DNA from: Candidatus Aegiribacteria sp.
GTDB taxonomy: Bacteria; Fermentibacterota; Fermentibacteria; Fermentibacterales; JCC-6
Direction of reading: 5' to 3'
Length of the DNA: 7,207 bases
Assembly (NCBI GenBank): GCA_030600975.1
Contig: JAUVUL010000082.1
Span: forward strand, 1 to 7,207
Under the pieces are notes generated by a model. It saw only the letters and a program-made list of their open reading frames with translations, searched no databases and was not told the DNA's origin. Positions 1 through 7,128 of the stretch are shown here, piece after piece (the first letter of the stretch is position 1; each line of letters begins with the position of its first letter). Both the position numbers and the translations under genes were made by a program.

Positions 1-312
1 AGGCTTCGACTGAACAAGGCGAACCATCTCATCAATACTGACAAGGTGAAATATCTTTGCCAGTATTGCCATATTCGTGCCGTCGTACTTAAGGGCAAAT
101 TCAAGGTGATCACCAAGAGAGTTCCCCGGCCAATACCTCGCTGGATATGTTTCCCGAACGATCCCTTCTTTCTTATCAACAACATGCCTGTTGATCATAG
201 CTATGCATGAACGATGCCAGTTCGGAATGACATTCAAACCATATCGCTCAATCAGAGCAGTATATCCTGCTGATCGGTCTGTGCTCCCGCTGTCCCTGCC
301 AATTGTCATCAT
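1..312 (-). CDS. Fic/DOC-family protein, N-terminal part (partial, runs off the left edge)
   Basis: A frame on the minus strand is open from ATG at 312 through position 1 (104 codons, no stop), so the gene is truncated by the window. The product contains YGLNVIPNWHRS (about residues 24-35), YPARYWPG (about 56-63) and SLGDHLEFALKYDGTNMAIL (65-84). I recognise this pattern as the N-terminal domain found in larger Fic-family proteins, which usually continues into a conserved Arg-Arg-x-Trp-Phe segment before the Fic core. Fic enzymes usually transfer AMP from ATP to target-protein hydroxyls. The catalytic HxFx(D/E)GNGRxxR motif would lie outside the window, so activity cannot be judged. The start is supported by AAGGAG 5 bases before the first of two tandem ATGs (312 and 309); either could be used. 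The gene is divergent from the addBA pair and has its own promoter. Family assignment is from recalled similarity, not a search. Confidence 0.7.
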   Translation of the reverse strand, partial: MMTIGRDSGSTDRSAGYTALIERYGLNVIPNWHRSCIAMINRHVVDKKEGIVRETYPARYWPGNSLGDHLEFALKYDGTNMAILAKIFHLVSIDEMVRLVQSKP

Positions 313-317
313 TCCAA

Positions 318-323
318 CTCCTT
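318..323 (-). promoter_or_regulatory. Ribosome binding site of the fic-like gene
   Basis: Read on the minus strand the sequence is AAGGAG, followed by TTGGA and then ATGATG. Spacing is 5 bases to the first ATG and 8 to the second. It is a near-consensus Shine-Dalgarno and fixes the start of the truncated gene. Confidence 0.8.
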
Positions 324-343
324 TTAATAAACAACACTATAAG

Positions 344-372
344 AATATTCATTACATTTGTAGTGATGTCAA
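344..372 (-). promoter_or_regulatory. Predicted sigma-70-type promoter for the fic-like gene
   Basis: On the minus strand a perfect TTGACA (-35, 367-372) is followed after exactly 17 bases by AATATT (-10, 344-349; four of six matches to TATAAT). Transcription would begin near 337, giving a leader of about 25 bases that includes the Shine-Dalgarno. Position, spacing and the AT-rich surroundings all agree. The weak -10 is the main uncertainty. Confidence 0.6.
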
Positions 373-482
373 GAAATATTATTATCCATGGAGAATTGTA
401 CTGACAATATCCACTTTCCTCATGAATATCTGCTATTACAAGTGTGTTTTGATTACATCAGAAAACATAATATGAATTATCG

Positions 483-505
483 TTAATATTTACCAGGAAT
501 ATTAA
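483..505. repeat. Perfect 8-bp inverted repeat, TTAATATT/AATATTAA
   Basis: TTAATATT (483-490) and AATATTAA (498-505) are exact reverse complements separated by the 7-base spacer TACCAGG. Centre-to-centre spacing is 15 bases, which would suit a dimeric repressor. The repeat is about 110 bases upstream of the fic -35 box and more than 600 bases before addB. Because it is purely A/T in an AT-rich stretch, chance is a real alternative. Confidence 0.4.
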
Positions 506-816
506 GTCGAGTATACAAATCATGTGATATATGGTTAGAAACAATGAAATACAATTAGATACATATATTTGCCGAGAATACTTGTTATGTCCATCTGAGT
601 AATTCAAGCAGTATAACACGAGACAGCTTCCGATATAGCTTCACATTCCCATTTTTGCAGTTTCTCTATCTGAAGCAAAAGAATACAGTAGAGTGTTTAC
701 AGGTTTACCAGGGAGAAACCCACCAATCATACGCTGACGGGGCGATTATTTGAGTAGGTATCCCGATAGGAGGTTCTATTCCGGACGAATACAGACCCAG
801 ACAGCCGATGGAGCTT

Positions 817-837
817 GTCTGCGAACCTTGTGCAGAC
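817..837. repeat. Hairpin, 6-bp stem with 9-base loop
   Basis: GTCTGC (817-822) pairs with GCAGAC (832-837) around a 9-base loop. It lies 21 bases before the next hairpin (859-879). On its own it is unremarkable; it matters mainly as part of the cluster of foldable segments in the unexplained 600-1147 region. Confidence 0.35.
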
Positions 838-858
838 TACATTCTATGGCAGGATGAT

Positions 859-879
859 GTTCCGGGAGTACCCGGGAAC
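859..879. repeat. GC-rich hairpin with one bulged base
   Basis: GTTCCGGG (859-866) and CCCGGGAAC (871-879) form an 8-bp stem with a single bulged C and an AGTA tetraloop. Neither strand has a T-run beside it, so it does not look like an intrinsic terminator. It may be part of an RNA structure or a remnant of a mobile-element end. Confidence 0.45.
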
Positions 880-1029
880 CACGAATGTTGAGCTATGATG
901 GTTTCCTGAGATAGAAGTCGGTTGGAACAAAGCAATCGGGCTTCATGGGTAAGGTTTGTACCAATGTGGGGGTTTCGCAGGGATCAGATGGTTTCTTCAT
1001 TGACGGCTGCGGAGTTCGAGTAGTATGGT

Positions 1030-1050
1030 CAGTTTCGGGTAGCGAAACTG
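1030..1050. repeat. Perfect 8-bp hairpin upstream of addB
   Basis: CAGTTTCG (1030-1037) pairs exactly with CGAAACTG (1043-1050) around the loop GGTAG. It ends about 97 bases before the addB start. No T-tract follows on either strand, which argues against a terminator. A protein-binding site, or a leader structure if transcription of addBA starts upstream, are alternatives. Confidence 0.45.
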
Positions 1051-1147
1051 GATGATATTGGGTCGGATATGCTGTTTTGGGTTATTTTAGTGAAATGGTG
1101 CAATCCAGTTTCCTTATATTAAACCGCACTTCTGACGAACGGGAAAC

Positions 1148-4006
1148 ATGCGCGTAAACACCCTTTACGAAGGCCATTACAGGGCGCTTGAGGAAGATTT
1201 TCTCAAGCTGGCAGGCCACATTCAGTCCGAAGGCAAACGACTTACCATTGTATCGGCAGGAACCGGCCAGCTGGACAGGCTGAGGAAACTTCTCCTTGAA
1301 AATTCCGAAAATGGAATTATCGGAGGGATTGAATTCCTTCCCGGTATAAGGCATCTTGCTCAGAAAGTAAGCCCCGTTCCTCTTCCTGTGGAAAAAGTAA
1401 GTCATTCCGACAGAACCCTCTTTACTCTCAATGCCATGAAGGAAGTTAAAAGGGGAGAACCTCTATTCGATCTCAGGGAAAATACCGAAACAGCGCATTC
1501 AATGGGAACCTTCTTCGAAAATCTTTTCGAACACGGTATTACTCCCGAGCTTTACGAAATCACATCAATGTCTCTTTCCAGAGGACAGTCAACTACAGAA
1601 AGCACTGTAGGCAGGATACTTGACAGTTACGATGAAGAACGACTGAAAGTGTATCTGTCGTGTGGGGATATGATACTGGAGCGGGAAATACCTGACGGGA
1701 TATCGGGAGCATATATCTTTTATGGATTTTACGACCTTAATCCTTCCCAGAGGCGCTTTCTGAAGAGATTCTGCAAATCCGCGGAAGAGATATTCTGGTT
1801 CAGCCCCGTTTCGGAGAATTCACAGTGGAACAGTATCTACCTGCGCACCAGGCAACTCCTTCAAAATCTGGGAATCGGTTCCCTGGTCAGGTCCGGAAAC
1901 AGGAAGCAGATGAACAGCTTTGCTGCTTTCTTCGAGGCGCTTACAAAGCAATCCATACCTATCGTTCCTACGGAAGGTTTTAGAATAACTGCGGTTTCAG
2001 GGGAAATTGGTGCCTGCAGAGCAGCTCTGAAGCGTATCGGTGAACTGAATGCGGACAAAGGTATTGAACTTAGCCGAATGGCAGTTGTACGAAGGAAACA
2101 GGAGGGGGAAAGTCTTGTCCGCCTTGCCCACCATGAGGGGATTCCTGTAAATGCTCCGCTGAAGACAAAGCTTTCCTGTCTCCCTGCAGGAACATTCGTT
2201 CTTAACCTGATGAAAGCAATCGGTACGAATTTCTATTATATCCATATTGAGAATCTGCTGGCATCCGGGATTCTCATAGATGAATTTTCCGCTGATCCTC
2301 AGGAAATCATCAGGATTGCAGTGAACAGCGGTATAAGAATGGGATTGAACAGATGGAGGGATTGGTACTCTTCGATTCAGGAGAACAACCGGCTTGGTTC
2401 ATTTCTCAGAAAACTTGACACTTTCTTCAGCGATCTGCAGAAGAAAGCACAATCATGGGAATATCTTAATCATGTAAGAACCTTCTTTGACGAAACCGTT
2501 TCGGAATCAATACCCCCCTCTATCAGGGATTCTCTTTTTGATCCTGGTGTATTCAGATTTTACGAAGAAATATCCATGGCTCAATTCACCGATGTTCTCA
2601 GGCTTTATTATCAGGCGAAGGATATCGTACTCAGGGAGCCGGACCCGGATGGCTTTCGGGTTCTTACCGTGGAAAAGGTAAGGGGAAGCCTCTACGACAG
2701 TGTTCTGCTTATGGATATGGAGGAAGGGATCTATCCGGCGTCCCCCGATGAAGACCCGAGGCTCAGTGAAGAACTTCGCGTTAAACTCCAGATGACTCTG
2801 AAAACTGAAAGGGAAACAGAGGATGGATTTCTACTGCGACAGGCGGGGGAAGCTGCGGGAAAAAGCATGGATATTATCTTCAGGCAGACCGATAATGAAG
2901 GAAGTGAGATATCCCCTTCCCCCTTCATATCGAATCTTGTACATCCGGACAATGACCGGCCGGGGAAGGCAGTAACCGAGTCTTCATCTCCCCTTGCGCA
3001 GCTGGCCGGAGGGATGCATCCCGGCCAGAGTCGAATTCTTGCTGCTAACGAAGGGAATTACCCTTTGGCTCCCATGTTTTCACGCGCATACACCGCGGAA
3101 CGCTCAAGAATGAATTACGAAGGTTTTGATTGCTACGACGGCATAGTTGATCACTCTCCTTTAAAACCGGACAGGATCAGCCCCACTTTGCTTGAGAGTT
3201 ACATGAGGTGTCCCTTTGCCCTGTTGATGTCAAAGAGCTGGAAAATTGAAAGAACCGAACTTACTGAGATAGGCACTTCCCCCGAACCCATGATAAAGGG
3301 TCTGGTTATTCATGCGGCCACTGAGAAAATAGTGAAGGAACATGGGTTCACCCCGACTTCGGAGCAGGTCGACGCAATTCTGAGAGAACAGGCGTCTGAA
3401 CATTCACTTGAGGGAAGGCTGGGGTCAAAGCTCTTTGTGGACATTTTCATTGAGAAGCAGAGGCAGATAGTACTCTCCAGTCTTTCACAGCTTTCCGTAA
3501 AGGGCTGGATGTATGTCGATAGTGAAGTCTACCTGGAGGGCAATCTTGGAGAGATGCCTGTTGCCGGAAGAATAGACCTTATCCTCCGGGATGATGAATC
3601 GAATCTCGTTCTGCTTGATCTGAAAACGGGGAAACTGCCATCAAAAGGAGGTACCGCTAAAGGCAGGGATTTCCAGCTTCCCTTCTACTATCAGCTGGCA
3701 AAGCAGAATTTTCAGGGAAACAGAATTTCTCTGTTAGCTTATGCAGCTGTCTCTGACAGGAATCCAGGAAAACTTATCGATTACAGCGGTGATGAAATGG
3801 AAAACATGATGAAAACCGTTACGGACAATGCCCTGCATATAGTCTCGATGATTCGCAAGGGATTGTTTCCTCCAATTCCCACTGTAAGTTGTGATTACTG
3901 TGACTATATCGGGATATGCAGAAGAAATCCATTCATCAGAATTAAGGAAAAAGTGAAATCGGATAGCAGAATGGAAATATTCAGGGAGATAATGCTGAAA
4001 AAATGA
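1148..4006 (+). CDS. addB: AddB-like subunit of an AddAB helicase-nuclease (PD-(D/E)XK nuclease, Fe-S)
   Basis: At 952 residues it is shorter than Bacillus subtilis AddB (about 1,166). The N-terminal half is a helicase-like fold without a working ATPase site: the Walker A position reads IVSAGTGQLDRL (about 34-45) with no GKT. IFYGFYDLNPSQRRFL (about 190-205) fits the motif II position, and VLTVEKVRGSLYDSVLLMDM (505-524) followed by EEGIYP (525-530) matches the RecC/AddB pattern. The C-terminal nuclease shows H722, GRID with D810, LDLKTG with D824 and K826, and QLPFY with Q843 and Y847. Four cysteines, C688 (in CPF) and C915-x2-C918-x5-C924, match the 4Fe-4S cluster that clasps the AddB nuclease domain. 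In the family this subunit cuts one DNA strand and carries the Chi-scanning site. The start at 1148 is the first ATG after an in-frame TGA at 1133; the Shine-Dalgarno is weak (GGGA, 3 bases before). I saw no strong promoter. The end overlaps addA by 4 bp. Confidence 0.9.
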   Translation: MRVNTLYEGHYRALEEDFLKLAGHIQSEGKRLTIVSAGTGQLDRLRKLLLENSENGIIGGIEFLPGIRHLAQKVSPVPLPVEKVSHSDRTLFTLNAMKEVKRGEPLFDLRENTETAHSMGTFFENLFEHGITPELYEITSMSLSRGQSTTESTVGRILDSYDEERLKVYLSCGDMILEREIPDGISGAYIFYGFYDLNPSQRRFLKRFCKSAEEIFWFSPVSENSQWNSIYLRTRQLLQNLGIGSLVRSGNRKQMNSFAAFFEALTKQSIPIVPTEGFRITAVSGEIGACRAALKRIGELNADKGIELSRMAVVRRKQEGESLVRLAHHEGIPVNAPLKTKLSCLPAGTFVLNLMKAIGTNFYYIHIENLLASGILIDEFSADPQEIIRIAVNSGIRMGLNRWRDWYSSIQENNRLGSFLRKLDTFFSDLQKKAQSWEYLNHVRTFFDETVSESIPPSIRDSLFDPGVFRFYEEISMAQFTDVLRLYYQAKDIVLREPDPDGFRVLTVEKVRGSLYDSVLLMDMEEGIYPASPDEDPRLSEELRVKLQMTLKTERETEDGFLLRQAGEAAGKSMDIIFRQTDNEGSEISPSPFISNLVHPDNDRPGKAVTESSSPLAQLAGGMHPGQSRILAANEGNYPLAPMFSRAYTAERSRMNYEGFDCYDGIVDHSPLKPDRISPTLLESYMRCPFALLMSKSWKIERTELTEIGTSPEPMIKGLVIHAATEKIVKEHGFTPTSEQVDAILREQASEHSLEGRLGSKLFVDIFIEKQRQIVLSSLSQLSVKGWMYVDSEVYLEGNLGEMPVAGRIDLILRDDESNLVLLDLKTGKLPSKGGTAKGRDFQLPFYYQLAKQNFQGNRISLLAYAAVSDRNPGKLIDYSGDEMENMMKTVTDNALHIVSMIRKGLFPPIPTVSCDYCDYIGICRRNPFIRIKEKVKSDSRMEIFREIMLKK
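4003..4006 (+). other. ATGA stop/start overlap joining addB and addA
   Basis: The addA start ATG and the addB stop TGA share four bases. The nearest purine-rich Shine-Dalgarno-like sequence is GGGAG at 3984-3988, 14 bases before the ATG and farther than usual. That spacing suggests ribosomes finishing addB re-initiate at addA, which suits a one-to-one heterodimer. Confidence 0.8.
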
Positions 4007-7000
4007 AAAGAGGAACTCCGCCTGGGGATCAGCTTTCGAGAAACGCGATACTTCGTGAGTCAGAGAGAAATGTATTCATTCAGGCCAGTGCCGGAACGGG
4101 AAAGACAACCCTCATGGTAGACAGGGTTATTGAACTGGTGAAAAAAGGAATCCCGCTTGAAAGGATAGCCGTGGTTACCTTCACCAGGACTGCCGCCGCA
4201 GAACTGCGAATGCGGGTAAGGAACAGGCTGGCTGAGGAAAAGGATAACAGGAACTGTCTTGAAGCCCGGAAGTGTGTTGCGGTTTCCTGGATATCAACCA
4301 TACACAGATTCGCCTCCAGAATTCTCAGGGAATACTTCAACCTGACAGGAGTTGACCCCGCATTTACCACCACAGAAGGCCATTTTGACCCTTTGGAGAT
4401 CAATAGGGAATGGGAAATATGGCTGCTTGGTCTGCAGGATCAGCCTCACAGGGAAATCCTTGAAATGACCGGAACCGGTCTACAGAGGGAGATCGCCCTT
4501 GGAATAGAGAAAAGAAGATGGCTCGATTCGATTGACTGTGTCGGTGGGAAAGCCGCTGAACTGTTTATACTTGATGGTTTTATTGCCACACACGGTGCGG
4601 TCATTGAAGACGTTCTTGATGAATGCATCAATTCATCTGATACAGTGTTTAAAAAAGCAAAGCAATTCCTTTTAGAACTGTGTGAACTTCGCAGGATACT
4701 TCCAGAGATCAATTATGAAGAACTTATCAGATCGTATCCATCGTTGAATCTCCAGGGTGGAAGTAAAAAGAACTGGGATGATTTCGAGCATGCCAAAACA
4801 ATTCTCAAGGCGGCCAATGAGCGGTTTAAGAAAATATTGCCTGTTCTTAAGTCGGGCGATCTGACGGAACTGACATGGGATTTCGCAGGTGGATTTGCTG
4901 ATGAACTCCGCAGGAAATGGGATGGAGACAGAAGCCGATTATCCTTCAATGATCTGCTGTACATCACATGGAAAGCGATAGCCGGCAATGGTATGCTTGC
5001 AAGATCCCTGTTTGAGAGGTTCGATCATATTCTTATAGATGAGTTTCAGGATACGAGCTCAGATCAGGTCAGGCTCTTTGCCGCATTCCTGGAACAGGCG
5101 GGGAGCCTTCCTCACGGGTGCGTCACCATTGTGGCTGACGATAAGCAATCCATCTACGGCTGGAGAAACGCGGACATCGAGACCTACCGCAGCTTCAGGA
5201 AGAAGCTTGAAGAGGGTGGTGCCCTCTCCGAAACCATAACAACTAATTTCAGGAGCAGCAGAGCGATAGTCAGGTTCGTAAATGCTTTCGGATCAGAACT
5301 GTTTTCGGGTCAGACTCCGGAAGAACTGCCCTTCGGCTGTGATTATTCCCCAATCGAACCCTGCCCCGGAGCTCCCGCGGGAGAACCTGTACGAGTAGTG
5401 GTACTGCAGGATATACCGGAAGAGTACAAAACCAGATACAGCGCGGGCGCATACTCAGCGCTCCAGCAGTCTCAGTGGTATGTGGATTACCTGAAAAATG
5501 GGTTCAGGGATGGAAATTCTCCCGGAGATTACGCTCTGCTTTTCAGGTCAGGCAACCACATTCATCACTTCATCGATGCTTTTGAAAGGGAAGGAATTCC
5601 GTATTATGTAAACTCATCAAGGGATTTTTTCAACCGTCCCGAGATAACCGACCTTCGGGAAATTGTTAGATGCATCCTGTATCCCCAGGATAGAATGGCA
5701 TGGGTACATACACTCCGTTCTCTCTTCTTCGGCATTTCGGATAATGTAATCAGCAAAGCAATTGTATCAGGAACCAACGGGCATTCTGACCAGGCCGATG
5801 AATGCCCCCTGGAAGTAAGGATAGTCAACAGACAGCTAAGAAAACTCAGGCAGTCCATACTGACCGTACCGCTTGAAGATTTTCTTATTGAACTCTACTT
5901 TCAGACGGAGATGATAGCCGTAGTTGCAGCTGCCGGATACCAGGGAGCAAGAAGAATGGGAAACCTACAGTTTCTTCTTGATCGGGTCCTTGCGGGAGAG
6001 ATAAGAACACCCTCAGATCTACTGACTGTTCTTGATAAGAATCTGGCTCCTTCAAGGCAGGAGGAGCCTTCGACGGTCCCCTCCGAAGGAGGAGCTGTTA
6101 CAGTTACCACCATACACAGGGCCAAGGGTCTGGCCTGGAAGAATGTAGCCCTGGCAGCTCCCTCTGCTCATTCAGGAAAGGGCAGCAAGGACAGGGTGAT
6201 TTCGTACGGGCATGAAAGGAAGGCAGCCTTCAATCTTGGCATACCCCTGGGAGATTCGGGTAAGTACATAATGAAATCTCCCTACTGGCCGGAAATAGCA
6301 GAGATAGCCAATGCCAGGGAGAAAGCCGAATTCAGAAGACTACTTTATGTGGCCGTAACAAGGCCAAGAGAATCCCTTGTCGTTTTTGTAAAATCTCCGC
6401 CTGTGCAGAATAATTCGCCGGGTAAGATTCTCTGGGATAATCTCCAGTCAGCAGCTGAATCCGACCCCGGATGTCTTAACATTGAAGAGATCCTTCCGGG
6501 TGAAATGCAGTACCATCCCTCTGCCCGGAGACCGGAGATGGAAATATCTGACAGTTTCGAGGAAGAAGATGGTAATGTTCTGTTTGAAATTGATCCGAAG
6601 CCTGAAAACTGGCAGCCGGGCGGAGCGGCTATCGGCGATTGTGTCCATGCGGTAATGGAGAAGATAGATTTCAAGGCTCCGGAACAATGGTTCATGGATA
6701 ACGATGCTTTCCTCAGAAGGGTATATGGAGATGATTACGAAGAGATAAGGGAACTGTCCCTGAATTTCTTCCGGATGAAACTGCCGTTCGATATCGAGAA
6801 GTCTGAAATCCTTGGAAGGGAATACTCATACGCTGTCAGGACACCCGGAGTGATTAGGAAACGATACATAGACCTTCTCCTCAGGGATAACGGAAAACTT
6901 ACAGTTGTTGATTACAAGACGGACAGCTTCAGCGGCTCTTCCGCCTCGCAGGTGACAGAAAGCTATATCGAGAAGCAGCGGTATTACATTCGGGATATTT

Positions 7001-7074
7001 CAGAAATCTTCGGTGTACAGGTCTGTGGATATCTTGTATTCCTGAGGGAGAAAATCGTTTATCCGGTGGAGTAG
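4003..7074 (+). CDS. addA: AddA-like subunit, UvrD-type SF1A helicase fused to RecB-type nuclease
   Basis: This 1,023-residue protein is the ATP-driven 3'-5' motor of an AddAB complex. The helicase motifs appear in order: ASAGTGKTT (28-36, Walker A K34), VTFTRTAAAEL (58-68), STIHRFASRIL (98-108), LSFNDLL (313-319), ILIDEFQDTS (343-352, DExQD), VADDKQSIYGWRNAD (377-391), TTNFRSSR (413-420), VTTIHRAKGLAWKNV (701-715) and RLLYVAVTRPRE (779-790). An acidic linker (about 845-865) leads to the nuclease: H882, YID with D957, and VVDYKTD with D970 and K972. The expected QxxxY reads KQRYY (991-995), so Gln is absent from, or shifted by one at, its usual place. Fusion to a RecB-type nuclease separates it from UvrD, PcrA and Rep. 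B. subtilis AddA is longer (about 1,230). Its ATG overlaps the addB stop as ATGA, and GGGAG lies 14 bases upstream, so translation is probably coupled to addB. RecB is a less likely name because the partner gene is AddB-like and itself carries a nuclease. Confidence 0.93.
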   Translation: MKRGTPPGDQLSRNAILRESERNVFIQASAGTGKTTLMVDRVIELVKKGIPLERIAVVTFTRTAAAELRMRVRNRLAEEKDNRNCLEARKCVAVSWISTIHRFASRILREYFNLTGVDPAFTTTEGHFDPLEINREWEIWLLGLQDQPHREILEMTGTGLQREIALGIEKRRWLDSIDCVGGKAAELFILDGFIATHGAVIEDVLDECINSSDTVFKKAKQFLLELCELRRILPEINYEELIRSYPSLNLQGGSKKNWDDFEHAKTILKAANERFKKILPVLKSGDLTELTWDFAGGFADELRRKWDGDRSRLSFNDLLYITWKAIAGNGMLARSLFERFDHILIDEFQDTSSDQVRLFAAFLEQAGSLPHGCVTIVADDKQSIYGWRNADIETYRSFRKKLEEGGALSETITTNFRSSRAIVRFVNAFGSELFSGQTPEELPFGCDYSPIEPCPGAPAGEPVRVVVLQDIPEEYKTRYSAGAYSALQQSQWYVDYLKNGFRDGNSPGDYALLFRSGNHIHHFIDAFEREGIPYYVNSSRDFFNRPEITDLREIVRCILYPQDRMAWVHTLRSLFFGISDNVISKAIVSGTNGHSDQADECPLEVRIVNRQLRKLRQSILTVPLEDFLIELYFQTEMIAVVAAAGYQGARRMGNLQFLLDRVLAGEIRTPSDLLTVLDKNLAPSRQEEPSTVPSEGGAVTVTTIHRAKGLAWKNVALAAPSAHSGKGSKDRVISYGHERKAAFNLGIPLGDSGKYIMKSPYWPEIAEIANAREKAEFRRLLYVAVTRPRESLVVFVKSPPVQNNSPGKILWDNLQSAAESDPGCLNIEEILPGEMQYHPSARRPEMEISDSFEEEDGNVLFEIDPKPENWQPGGAAIGDCVHAVMEKIDFKAPEQWFMDNDAFLRRVYGDDYEEIRELSLNFFRMKLPFDIEKSEILGREYSYAVRTPGVIRKRYIDLLLRDNGKLTVVDYKTDSFSGSSASQVTESYIEKQRYYIRDISEIFGVQVCGYLVFLREKIVYPVE

Positions 7075-7087
7075 ACTTCAATGGAAA

Positions 7088-7115
7088 GGGCGGGAATACA
7101 TTATGAATCCCGCCC
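7088..7115. terminator. GC-rich hairpin between convergent genes, possible bidirectional terminator
   Basis: GGGCGGGA (7088-7095) pairs exactly with TCCCGCCC (7108-7115) around a 12-base AT-rich loop. It begins 13 bases after the addA stop and lies before the stop of the gene converging from the right. The downstream T-tract is poor on both strands: plus reads CCTGAAAAATTAATT and minus reads TTTCCATTG. It may therefore act as a weak terminator or a 3'-end stabilising structure rather than a textbook terminator. Confidence 0.5.
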
Positions 7116-7128
7116 CCTGAAAAATTAA

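Larger units (their letters stand above)
313..1147. other. Intergenic region between divergent fic-like gene and addB, no supportable gene
   Basis: I found no protein gene with a start signal in these 835 bases. From about 320 to 600 the sequence is AT-rich and contains the fic promoter and the inverted repeat at 483-505. From about 600 to 1147 it is more balanced in composition. Several frames there stay open for roughly 35-60 codons but are interrupted by stops: on the plus strand about 558-730 and again to about 889, and on the minus strand about 1080-780 with an internal TAG. None shows a family motif I recognise. The segment could be a decayed gene or mobile-element relic, or a structured noncoding RNA, given its hairpins. 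I see no CRISPR repeats, tRNA or rRNA here. Confidence 0.6.

Noticed and set aside
191..475. Plus-strand open frame of 94 codons
   Set aside because: It overlaps the minus-strand fic-like coding region and its promoter, has no Shine-Dalgarno, and its peptide looks like translated AT-rich spacer.
897..995. Direct repeat GATGGTTTC at 897-905 and 987-995
   Set aside because: A single 9-base match about 90 bases apart, without extension or further copies, is within chance and is not a CRISPR or tandem array.
1030..1050. Hairpin as an intrinsic terminator
   Set aside because: Neither strand has a T-run after the stem, and no gene ends next to it.
1092..1120. Possible addB promoter with TATATT at 1115-1120
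   Set aside because: No acceptable -35 box occurs 16-18 bases upstream (GAAATG at 1092-1097), so I did not list it as a feature.
1082..1405. Minus-strand open frame of 107 codons across the addB start
   Set aside because: Most of it is antisense to well-supported addB coding sequence, and it has no recognisable motif or start signal.
6345..6695. Minus-strand open frame of 116 codons inside addA
   Set aside because: It is antisense to the linker between helicase motif VI and the nuclease of addA. The peptide is rich in Ser, Arg and Pro as expected of a shadow frame.
1148..7074. AdnAB or RecBCD identity for the two-gene pair
   Set aside because: RecC has no intact nuclease and RecD is missing. 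In AdnAB both subunits descend from UvrD-type helicases, whereas this upstream subunit lacks Walker A and has the AddB four-cysteine pattern.
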